DNA from: CAYLLT01 sp964591605
GTDB taxonomy: Bacteria > Planctomycetota > Phycisphaerae > UBA1845 > PWPN01
Assembly: GCA_964591605.1 (NCBI GenBank)
Contig: CAZQEN010000431.1
Location: forward strand, 1 to 5,842
DNA: 5,842 bases
Reading direction: 5' to 3'
In this document: piece by piece, positions 1-5,670 of the stretch
How the letters are laid out: each line of letters begins with the position of its first letter
How positions within the stretch are numbered: position 1 is the first letter of the stretch
Notes under the pieces: model-generated
The model's database searches: none
What the model saw: the letters and a program-made list of their open reading frames with translations, nothing else
What the model was told of the DNA's origin: nothing
Position numbers and translations under genes: made by a program

Positions 1-18
1 ATCGATGTTGTTACTGGT

Positions 19-47
19 AGTGTACCCCATCCCGAAGTACAGGTCAA
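19..47 (-). promoter_or_regulatory. sigma70-like promoter firing out of the left edge
   Basis: On the minus strand, TTGACC (42-47) is followed by a 17-nt spacer and TACACT (19-24). This matches the TTGACA/TATAAT consensus at 5 of 6 and 4 of 6 positions with ideal spacing. Transcription would start near position 12 and leave the window leftwards, so the gene it serves is not visible. It lies about 345 bp beyond the stop codon of the secreted-protein gene and reads in the same direction. This suggests that the three-gene operon ends before it and a separate unit begins. The call rests on pattern alone; planctomycete promoters are poorly defined. Confidence 0.45.
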
Positions 48-393
48 TCCCTCTGCGCGCCTTGTTTCACGAATTCCGGGCCGTTGGGGTATAGACCTCA
101 AATCCGCTGCCATGCGTCCCGGCCATCCGCCCGCCCGAATCGCCCACCATTCAAGCCCCACGCGACAGACGCCGGCTTCTCTGCGGTGGTTTTCTACCCA
201 GCCCTGCAGCACGCCCCGCCCGGACGATCCGTCGCCTCGACTGACAGGCAAAGCATCTATTCAGAACCCCGAACGTCAGTGAGGGGCCTTGCGTGCGACG
301 TGGGTGGGTCTCGCGCGTGGCCGGGCGGTGTTCCCCGTCTTCAGTCAGGCGCGCGAAGAGGCTGGCGGCGGGCAACGTGCCGGCTTCTCAGGG
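48..393. other. intergenic region, no gene recognised
   Basis: About 345 bp between the end of the secreted-protein gene and the left-edge promoter. Open frames exist on both strands, but they are rich in Arg, Pro and Ala, have no recognisable domain and show no ribosome binding site, as expected of chance frames in GC-rich DNA. An 11-bp direct repeat, gccggcttctc, occurs at 171-181 and 379-389. A 6-bp inverted pair (GTCAGT/ACTGAC) also lies around 240-283. I see no convincing intrinsic terminator: there is no stable stem followed by a T-run on the minus strand. Transcription of the operon must end here by another route, or not at all. Confidence 0.5.
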
Positions 394-1437
394 TTACTGG
401 CCGCAGCCGTGGTCCGCGGCGACGCGGGCCCGCGAGAGGCACGCCTTGAAGCGGAGCAGATCGCCGGCGTCCACGTCGCCGTCTCCGTCGACCGCCCGCT
501 CGTAGATGCCGTTCTCATTCACGTCGTCGCGATCGAAACAGCCGCACGCGGCCACCGCGGCGAGCCCGCCCTCGCCGGTGTAGCAGCGCTGCACGACCCC
601 GAGGTCGTCCATGTCCACGTCGCCGTCGCCGTCGGCATCGGCAAACGGCGTGCGGCACTGGCAGACCGCCACGGCGGCACACTGCGGGTCACGGCAATCG
701 ACCAGCCCGTCCTGATTGTCGTCGATGTTGTTGTCGCAGATCTCCCGGCAGCTCAGCGTGCTGCTGGCCGAAGCGTTGTCGAGGTCCAGGAAATAGCCGT
801 TCTCATCCTCGTCGCTTTCGATCGCGACGATGCCCGAGAGATAGGGGCTGACCGCGTCCACACACTCCACATCCCAGGTGCAGTGTTCGGATTCGCCCTC
901 CGGCCATGCCCGGCCGCGAACCCGCACGGTGCTCCCCTCCGTCACGGCCTCAAACCGAAGCCACCAGTCGCGGGTATGGTCGAAATTGGGCAGATCCTGC
1001 ACGCTCCAGGTCGGACAGCCGTTGAAATGATTCTGTTCGTCGGGCACACCCCCGGTCACCTTGTACATCTGGAGGAATCCCGAGTCGTTCATGACCAGGA
1101 TATAGCCGGAGACCGTGGCCAGGTTGCCTCGGACCAGGATGCCTCCATTCATCTTCGTTCCCGGCGGCCCCAGATTGGGATTGGTGGAGTAGCGGATGAG
1201 AAGCTTTGCCGAAATCTGCGTGAAGCTCTGGGTGTCGTAGGCGATGATGGCGTCCTTGTTGCCCCCTGTCCCCTTGGATTGGAACCGAAGATTGCCGTTC
1301 ACCACACTCGTCGTGAACGCGTTGGCGAAGTCCGCCACGGTGAGCCCCTGCAGGGTTCCGTTGTTGAAGTCCCGGAACCAGTCCGCCTGGGCCGGTGCGG
1401 CGAACAGCAGAACCCAGAAGAGCAGAACGAGCCTCAT
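394..1437 (-). CDS. Secreted lectin-like protein with dockerin-type Ca-binding C-terminus
   Basis: Predicted 347-residue exported protein. Residues 1-18 form a signal peptide: a basic start (MR), a hydrophobic core and an AQA cleavage site before DWF. Residues 19 to about 224 are rich in beta strands (DFNNGTLQGL near the start, GYFLDLDNA near the end), resembling the concanavalin-like/LamG folds of planctomycete surface proteins; that fold is inferred. A Cys-rich motif CDNNIDDNQDGLVDC (234-248) is of the Ca-binding 'CDNxIDDDxDGLxDC' type. The C-terminus is dockerin-like: DADGDGDVDMDDL (267-279) is a complete Ca loop, and a second loop near 315-327 (AVDGDGDVDAGDL) lacks the first Asp. The start at 1437 is chosen for its Shine-Dalgarno sequence and because it opens directly on the signal peptide; the frame is open further upstream to 1530 without such support. 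It begins 47 bp after the kinase stop, so it is probably co-transcribed. Its ligand is unknown. It may be a surface or matrix protein or an extracytoplasmic partner of the kinase. Confidence 0.85.
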   Translation of the reverse strand: MRLVLLFWVLLFAAPAQADWFRDFNNGTLQGLTVADFANAFTTSVVNGNLRFQSKGTGGNKDAIIAYDTQSFTQISAKLLIRYSTNPNLGPPGTKMNGGILVRGNLATVSGYILVMNDSGFLQMYKVTGGVPDEQNHFNGCPTWSVQDLPNFDHTRDWWLRFEAVTEGSTVRVRGRAWPEGESEHCTWDVECVDAVSPYLSGIVAIESDEDENGYFLDLDNASASSTLSCREICDNNIDDNQDGLVDCRDPQCAAVAVCQCRTPFADADGDGDVDMDDLGVVQRCYTGEGGLAAVAACGCFDRDDVNENGIYERAVDGDGDVDAGDLLRFKACLSRARVAADHGCGQ

Positions 1438-1441
1438 CTTT

Positions 1442-1450
1442 CCTCTCCTT
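1442..1450 (-). promoter_or_regulatory. Strong ribosome binding site of the secreted-protein gene
   Basis: The minus strand reads AAGGAGAGG. Its AAGGAG core lies 7 nt before the ATG at 1437. This is the best Shine-Dalgarno sequence in the window. It decides the start in favour of the Met that opens the signal peptide, over the in-frame Met codons at 1461 and 1530. It also implies stronger translation of this gene than of the sigma gene, which has no visible site. Confidence 0.8.
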
Positions 1451-1484
1451 GTCAAGTCCATCACCACTGATTCGGACCACACAT

Positions 1485-4400
1485 TCACTTTCGAGCCGGT
1501 TGCGTCGCGGGCGGCACCATCGCCGGCCATATCTTGAATGAGCTGTCTCCACCCGAAGTGAGCAGCATGCGGGCGTTTCGCGAAAGCTGCAGCGAGAAGA
1601 CAGAACCCTCATGGGCGCTGAAGGAATGAACCAGCTCGCCCGTGCGGGGGTCGAGAAGCTCCACGTACCCGCGCGTGCCCAGCAGGAGGCGGCGGCCGTC
1701 GGGCGTGAAGGCGGCGGAATAGATGTTCTTGTGCGGGCTCTTCCCCTCCGCGACAGGCAGGCCGCTTCCCAGATCGTAGATCCGCACCCGCCCGCCCCAG
1801 CATCCGACGGCCAGATGCCGATCGTCCGGCGCGAACGCCAAAGCATCCACCTCCGCCCCGTGGCCCGTCCACTGGCGAAGCGGCCGGCCGCTTTCCAGAT
1901 CCCAAAGCCAGGCCGTGCCATCCTGCGTGCCGGCGGCCAGCAGCCGGCTGTCATTCGAGATCGCCAGGTCCCACACTTCGGCGGAATGCCGCAGCGTATG
2001 CCGCGGGCGCAGATCGGAACCATTCCAGATACGACACGTGCCGTCCCAGCTTCCCGTGACCAGGAACCGGCCATCGGGCGAGCAGGCAGCCGCCGGAACA
2101 CCGGCCTTGTGACGGAGCGCGGCGAGCTTCTCGCCCGTTGCCACGCGCCAGATGTGAACGCCGCCTTCCCTGTCGGCGAGATACGCCCGCCCGCCGTCGG
2201 GGAAGAATCCGCAGACGCTTGCCTCCGCTTCCCCTGAAAACTTCTTAACTCCGCTCCCATCGCGTCTGCAGACGGTGAGCCCGGCTCCATCGGCGACGGC
2301 CACACGGCGGCAGTCAGGTGAAAAGGATGCGTATCCTGCCCCCGCAGCCCGGACGACGCGGACGGTCTCCACGTCCGCCGTGTTCCACACCCGGATCGTC
2401 TCATCCCGGGAGGCGGAGACGATGGTTCGATCATCCGCGGAGAAAACGACGCTGAGGAGCGTGTTGGTATGGCCGTGGAATACCCGAAGACAGTCGGCCG
2501 TGCGGACATCCCAGAGGCGGATGCCGCCATCACCGTCACCAGAGACCAGTCGCGTGCCGTCGTGCGAGTATTGAAGCGCGGTAACAGGGTGACTGTGCCC
2601 GCTCAGCGTTCTCACCGGCTGGTGCTGAGTGGTGTCCCAGATGCGGATGAGACCGGTACCCGCCGTTAATGCGAGATGCCTGCCGTCCGGTGAATAGGCA
2701 ACCGCCTTCACGCCCTGCTCGGGCTCGCGATACGATCGTGAGTAGTTCCCCTTGATGGTGCCGAGCCACGCCGACGGGCCGACGGCCAGAGCAAAGGAGT
2801 GATTCTGATCGGGCCTGACCGCCAGCACGGCACGATCCATGCCATGGGGGAAATCCCAGCCCGCTTTCCAGGGGATGGTAAAGAGGCTGCTGCCTGAATC
2901 CAGATCGATCAGCGACACATTGACATCGGGCCACGCGGCGACTTCGAGAAGCTTCGACCCGGTCCAGGGATGCAGTGTCTGTACGCCATGATCATACGAG
3001 GCGGCAAGCAGCTCACCCGTCCGCGTCCGCAGGGTGAAGCGACCGCGCCCGTTGCCGGCATGGAGCGTCTCCTGGTCCTGCGAGAGCGCGAGCGTCGACA
3101 CCGGGGAGTCATCGATTCGCACGCTGTAGGACGCCTGCGGATCAGCCGCCTTTCGGCAATGGATCTTGCCGCTGTCGGTGCCCCACAGGATCTCGCCCTC
3201 GCACGTCACCACCGCCCGTGTGGTGATGCCTCCAGCCGAGATCCTCCGGTCGCTGCGGTCGCTCAGCCACTGCAGGCGGTACCACTCCCAGCCTCTGGCC
3301 TCCGGATTGGTGGCGTCCAGCACGCGCCGCATCTCGGCAATCGCCGAAACATCCAGATGCCGCTGGGCCAGGGCGATCTGGCTGGCGTAGGCGAGGCGGG
3401 CGTTGCGCTGCGACTCGGCGTCGGCCCGCCGCTTCTCGGTGCGGGCCAGGTCGCGCTGCGTTTCGGCCGCCGCCCGCGATTCCAGGGCGGCGTCGCGCGA
3501 GTGGGCCAGCCGCACCGACTGGACGGCCATCGCGACGCCAAACGCCGTCAGGCTCACCACCAGCACGCCCGACAGAGCCGTCACCGCCTTGTGCCGCCAC
3601 AGCGTCTTGCGAAGCACATACAGGCCTCTGTCGCGCTTGGCTTCGATCGGCTCGCCCCGCAGGTAATGCTCCAGATCGCGGGCCAGCTCGCCCGCGCTCT
3701 GGTAGCGCCGCTCGCGCTCCTTGGCCAGGCAGCGCAGGACGATCGTGTCAATCTCATCGTTGAGTTCACGCCGCACCTGGCTCGGCCGCGGGGGCTGACG
3801 ATGACGGATCTGATCCAGGATTTCGCCGAGCGAGCCCGTCACCGGATAAGGAAACCGGCCGGTCAGCGCGTGATACAGCATGACGCCGATGGAGTACACG
3901 TCGGTGCGAACATCGAGCTGCGTATCGCCCTGGGCCTGCTCGGGGCTTGCCCAGGGCAGACTGCCCAGAAACTGGCCCGTCTGCGTCATGGTGTAGAGGT
4001 GTGGCACCGGCGTCTCGCCGGTGATGTGTGGGCCGGCCGTCCCGCCCGTGATCTGTGTCATCTTCGCCAGGCCGAAGTCGAGGATGAACGGCCGTCCATC
4101 GTCGCTCACCAGGATATTGCCCGGCTTGAGGTCGCGGTGAATCACGCCGAGCTGGTGCGCGGCATTCACCGCCTCGCAGATGCGTGTGAACAGTTCGAGT
4201 ATCTCCTGATCCGCATCCTTGTCATTTCGACTTTCGACTTTCGACTTTCGACTTTGAACGTACTCGTCCAGCGGCCGGCCGGACACGAAATCCATCACCG
4301 AATAAAAGCAGTCGCCCGCCACACCGCTGTCGTGAATGGCCACGATGTTGGGGTGATTGAGCTGGGCGAGGATTCGCACCTCGCGCTCGAAGCGGGCATG

Positions 4401-4820
4401 ATCGCGCGGGCCGGCGAAGGGGCCGTCGCGCATGACCTTGATCGCCACACGCCGGCGCGTGCTTCTCTGGATGGCCTCGAACACGATGCCCTGCCCGCCG
4501 CGGTGGATCTCGCGAAGAACGTCGTAGCCTGGAATCTCGGGAAGGCGGCCGGACGAAGGTGGCAGGTGCAGGCGACCGTTTCCCTTCTCAGCCGCGGGAA
4601 TCGGGCCGTTGACCCTTCTCCCCGCATCCGCTGCAGGGAGCCCGGCGGGGAGAGCCTGGATGACCAGTTCCACCAGCCGCTCGTGCTCGCGGACCAGGGC
4701 CGCGTCGCGGGCGGCACACCCTGGACAAAGCGCCAGGTGCGAGGCCACCCGCTCGCTCTCCGCCTCACCCAGTTCACAGGCATGGAAGTCGTGCAGGCTC
4801 TGATCGCTCAGGCACGGCAT
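1485..4820 (-). CDS. Transmembrane Ser/Thr protein kinase with zinc-finger N-terminus and WD40 propellers
   Basis: Predicted 1111-residue sensor kinase. Residues 1-35 look like the zinc-binding motif of anti-sigma factors: C3, then H28-x3-C32-x2-C35. After a Pro/Ala-rich linker, the kinase domain covers about 99-390. Visible landmarks are the Gly-rich loop IHRGGQGIV (105-113), VAIK with K128, the helix-C Glu E147, HRDLKPGN (228-235, catalytic D230), DFG (248-250), SPE in place of APE (292-294) and D307 in RTDVYSIG. A single hydrophobic segment follows (about 412-436), then a charged coiled-coil-like stretch (437-489). GWEW (510-513) leads into a WD40 region to about 1100. Ten clear blades end in motifs such as IRIWD, IRLWD, CRIWN and AWLWD, preceded by about four degenerate ones, enough for two seven-bladed propellers. 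The kinase should be cytoplasmic and the propellers beyond the membrane. Two repeat-derived inserts lie in the kinase domain (residues about 189-199 and 257-274). The start at 4820 has a GAGAG site 7 nt upstream and begins with the zinc motif; the open frame continues to an ATG at 5021, but that extension is repeat-derived. Substrate unknown; the upstream sigma factor is the obvious candidate. Confidence 0.93.
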   Translation of the reverse strand: MPCLSDQSLHDFHACELGEAESERVASHLALCPGCAARDAALVREHERLVELVIQALPAGLPAADAGRRVNGPIPAAEKGNGRLHLPPSSGRLPEIPGYDVLREIHRGGQGIVFEAIQRSTRRRVAIKVMRDGPFAGPRDHARFEREVRILAQLNHPNIVAIHDSGVAGDCFYSVMDFVSGRPLDEYVQSRKSKVESRNDKDADQEILELFTRICEAVNAAHQLGVIHRDLKPGNILVSDDGRPFILDFGLAKMTQITGGTAGPHITGETPVPHLYTMTQTGQFLGSLPWASPEQAQGDTQLDVRTDVYSIGVMLYHALTGRFPYPVTGSLGEILDQIRHRQPPRPSQVRRELNDEIDTIVLRCLAKERERRYQSAGELARDLEHYLRGEPIEAKRDRGLYVLRKTLWRHKAVTALSGVLVVSLTAFGVAMAVQSVRLAHSRDAALESRAAAETQRDLARTEKRRADAESQRNARLAYASQIALAQRHLDVSAIAEMRRVLDATNPEARGWEWYRLQWLSDRSDRRISAGGITTRAVVTCEGEILWGTDSGKIHCRKAADPQASYSVRIDDSPVSTLALSQDQETLHAGNGRGRFTLRTRTGELLAASYDHGVQTLHPWTGSKLLEVAAWPDVNVSLIDLDSGSSLFTIPWKAGWDFPHGMDRAVLAVRPDQNHSFALAVGPSAWLGTIKGNYSRSYREPEQGVKAVAYSPDGRHLALTAGTGLIRIWDTTQHQPVRTLSGHSHPVTALQYSHDGTRLVSGDGDGGIRLWDVRTADCLRVFHGHTNTLLSVVFSADDRTIVSASRDETIRVWNTADVETVRVVRAAGAGYASFSPDCRRVAVADGAGLTVCRRDGSGVKKFSGEAEASVCGFFPDGGRAYLADREGGVHIWRVATGEKLAALRHKAGVPAAACSPDGRFLVTGSWDGTCRIWNGSDLRPRHTLRHSAEVWDLAISNDSRLLAAGTQDGTAWLWDLESGRPLRQWTGHGAEVDALAFAPDDRHLAVGCWGGRVRIYDLGSGLPVAEGKSPHKNIYSAAFTPDGRRLLLGTRGYVELLDPRTGELVHSFSAHEGSVFSLQLSRNARMLLTSGGDSSFKIWPAMVPPATQPARK
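4002..4055. repeat. Two tandem 27-bp repeat units inside the kinase activation segment
   Basis: Units 4002-4028 and 4029-4055 are identical at 20 of 27 positions. The first contains a perfect 8-bp inverted repeat, CACCGGCG (4005-4012) and CGCCGGTG (4016-4023), around a 3-nt loop. Because 27 is a multiple of 3, the units stay in frame and encode a 9-residue duplication, ITGGTAGPH then ITGETPVPH (kinase residues 257-265 and 266-274). It lies between DFGLAK and the family-typical TQTGQFLGSLPWASPEQ. 'TGETPVP'-like peptides recall dispersed short repeats of planctomycete genomes; that link is from memory and would need a genome search. Confidence 0.8.
4225..4255. repeat. 7-bp tandem repeat (TTTCGAC) inside the kinase gene
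   Basis: Four exact TTTCGAC units (4225-4252) are followed by a partial TTT, and a degenerate fifth copy tttgaac extends to 4259. Read on the coding strand as GTCGAAA, three units span 21 nt and pass through all three phases, giving the peptide VESRKSK in any frame. Here it supplies SRKSKVESR (kinase residues 190-198), a positively charged loop between the hinge (PLDEYVQ) and the helix before HRDLKPGN. The opposite strand is also stop-free. Such a repeat can sit in a gene in any orientation without truncating it, provided its total length keeps the frame. Confidence 0.85.
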
Positions 4821-4827
4821 CGTCAAA

Positions 4828-4832
4828 CTCTC
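4828..4832 (-). promoter_or_regulatory. Ribosome binding site that decides the kinase start
   Basis: GAGAG on the minus strand is separated by 7 nt (TTTGACG) from the ATG at 4820. It is a modest Shine-Dalgarno match, but its placement and the anti-sigma-like zinc motif that begins immediately downstream agree on this start. The alternative ATG at 5021 would add 67 residues encoded mostly by the intergenic repeat region. Confidence 0.55.
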
Positions 4833-4981
4833 GACAAGTGCTGGCCCATTCGGCAGCCGCCGGGAACCGCCGGCGCTGGTAAGACGCTCCCTGCCATCGC
4901 AGGCCTCATGCCCCGATTCGTGCAGCCGCGCCGCCCTCACCGCAACGCCGCCAGCTTTTGTGGTGCGGCCGTCTCGGTTGC

Positions 4982-5030
4982 ACCCGCAGGCGGAGCAGGG
5001 AACACCCGTACCCGCAGGCATGACGCCTGC
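4982..5030. repeat. Hairpin-forming repeat in the sigma-kinase gap
   Basis: The 10-mer acccgcaggc occurs at 4982-4991 and 5010-5019, offset by 28 bp. The second copy forms an inverted repeat, GCAGGC (5014-5019) and GCCTGC (5025-5030), with a 5-nt loop. The GGC-nn-GACGCC core resembles the coding-strand core of the 27-bp units in the kinase gene, so it is plausibly an older member of the same family. It begins about 21 nt past the sigma stop codon and could act as an RNA hairpin that attenuates or protects the transcript. There is no T-run, so it is not a standard terminator. Confidence 0.55.
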
Positions 5031-5050
5031 AGCACAGCTACCGCCCGCCT

Positions 5051-5617
5051 CTACGCCTCAAAGCGTTTCATCTTTTCCGCGAGCTTCTGCGTGACGCGCC
5101 ATTTGCTCTTGTACACCTGGTTCGGCGTCACGCCCAGTTCCTGACAGACCTGCTCAACCGACTGTCGCTCAATGACATACAGCTCGAACGCGCGAAACGT
5201 GTGCGACTCGACTTCCCGGCGGATTTGTTGCAGGAAACCCCGCACGTGCTCTTCCTGCCAGATTCGCGCGTACACCTCGTCGGCCGGACGCTCACCCGAC
5301 ACCAGGGCACGCAGCTCGCCGCTCTGGATCTGCGCCTCCCGACGGCGGCGATAGCGGGATTTGACCCGGTTCGCGACGACCCGCTGAAGCCATGCCCGGA
5401 ATCGACCGCGGGCCGGGTCGTATTCAAACTTCCGCATCCTCCGCCAGAGCAGGATCATACACTCCTGGGCCACCTCTTCGGCGTCCGAACCCTGCAGGCC
5501 CCAAGCCGCTGCATAGCGACGCAGCAGCGGCCGGTAGATCTCATCGAACTCGCTCCAGACATGGGAACTCTCCAGCTCCTTGAGACGAGCGAGCAGACTG
5601 GCTCGGGTAGTGTCCAT
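5051..5617 (-). CDS. ECF-type RNA polymerase sigma factor
   Basis: Predicted 188-residue sigma-70 family protein with only regions 2 and 4, as in ECF sigma factors; it would direct RNA polymerase to a dedicated promoter set. Region 2 covers about 21-91: WSEFDEIYRPLLRRYA, then DAEEVAQE (45-52, the core-binding 2.2 patch) and GRFRAWLQRVVANRV (71-85, the -10 recognition part), followed by a basic run (SRYRRRRE). Region 4 covers about 140-183, with the helix-turn-helix around SVEQVCQELGVTPNQVYKSK (153-172) for -35 recognition. The N-terminal TTRASLLARLKEL and the position next to a membrane kinase match the kinase-associated ECF groups common in Planctomycetota. The start at 5617 is the first in-frame ATG before region 2. 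No Shine-Dalgarno sequence is visible, so translation may be weak or near-leaderless. No separate anti-sigma gene follows; the zinc motif at the kinase N-terminus may fill that place. Confidence 0.93.
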   Translation of the reverse strand: MDTTRASLLARLKELESSHVWSEFDEIYRPLLRRYAAAWGLQGSDAEEVAQECMILLWRRMRKFEYDPARGRFRAWLQRVVANRVKSRYRRRREAQIQSGELRALVSGERPADEVYARIWQEEHVRGFLQQIRREVESHTFRAFELYVIERQSVEQVCQELGVTPNQVYKSKWRVTQKLAEKMKRFEA

Positions 5618-5635
5618 GTACGTCGGCCCGAGGCC

Positions 5636-5670
5636 ATCATATCACCCGCCGGATTCAAGTGCTAGCGCTA
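5636..5670 (-). promoter_or_regulatory. Weak promoter candidate and TAGCGCTA palindrome upstream of the sigma gene
   Basis: TATGAT on the minus strand (5636-5641) is a 5-of-6 match to a -10 box and lies 18 nt before the sigma ATG. No good -35 exists at 16-18 nt; TTGAAT is present but only 11 nt away. The palindrome TAGCGCTA (5663-5670) falls where a -35 element or an operator would be. Transcription from here would give a leader of about ten bases, in keeping with the missing ribosome binding site. This is a tentative call. Confidence 0.3.

Larger units (their letters stand above)
4821..5050 (-). other. 230-bp gap between sigma and kinase genes
   Basis: This spacer is long for an operon gap. 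Besides the hairpin repeat at its sigma-proximal end and the kinase ribosome binding site at the other, I see no gene and no clear promoter. The kinase frame is open through it back to 5021, but the peptide is Gly/Arg/Ala/Cys-rich without a domain. The two genes may be co-transcribed through the hairpin, or the kinase may have a weak promoter of its own that I cannot recognise. Confidence 0.5.

Noticed and set aside
151..375. A 74-codon minus-strand open frame after the secreted-protein gene
   Set aside because: Arg-rich, with no domain and no ribosome binding site. It looks like chance coding in GC-rich intergenic DNA.
289..1470. A 393-codon open frame on the plus strand opposite the secreted-protein gene
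   Set aside because: It is a Val/Ala/His-rich mirror of the Asp-rich coding strand, with no domain and no ribosome binding site. The minus-strand protein has a signal peptide and calcium loops.
1438..1530. N-terminal extension of the secreted protein to the ATG at 1530
   Set aside because: It would overlap the end of the kinase gene and bury the signal peptide. The strong Shine-Dalgarno sequence supports 1437.
950..2539. A 529-codon minus-strand open frame crossing the end of the kinase gene and the start of the secreted-protein gene
   Set aside because: It is a frame-shifted reading of two well-supported genes, Arg/Ser/Pro-rich, with no domain of its own.
4821..5021. N-terminal extension of the kinase to the ATG at 5021
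   Set aside because: The extra 67 residues come from the repeat-bearing gap and show no domain. The ATG at 4820 has a ribosome binding site and begins the zinc motif.
4002..5030. The short repeats as a CRISPR array
   Set aside because: There are only two adjacent units without spacers in the kinase gene and a single degenerate pair in the gap. No regular spacer pattern and no cas gene is present.
2970..5144. A 724-codon open frame on the plus strand opposite the kinase gene
   Set aside because: It has no recognisable domain, is rich in Arg/Ala/His, and lies antisense to a kinase with all catalytic motifs. Long antisense frames are expected in GC-rich genes.
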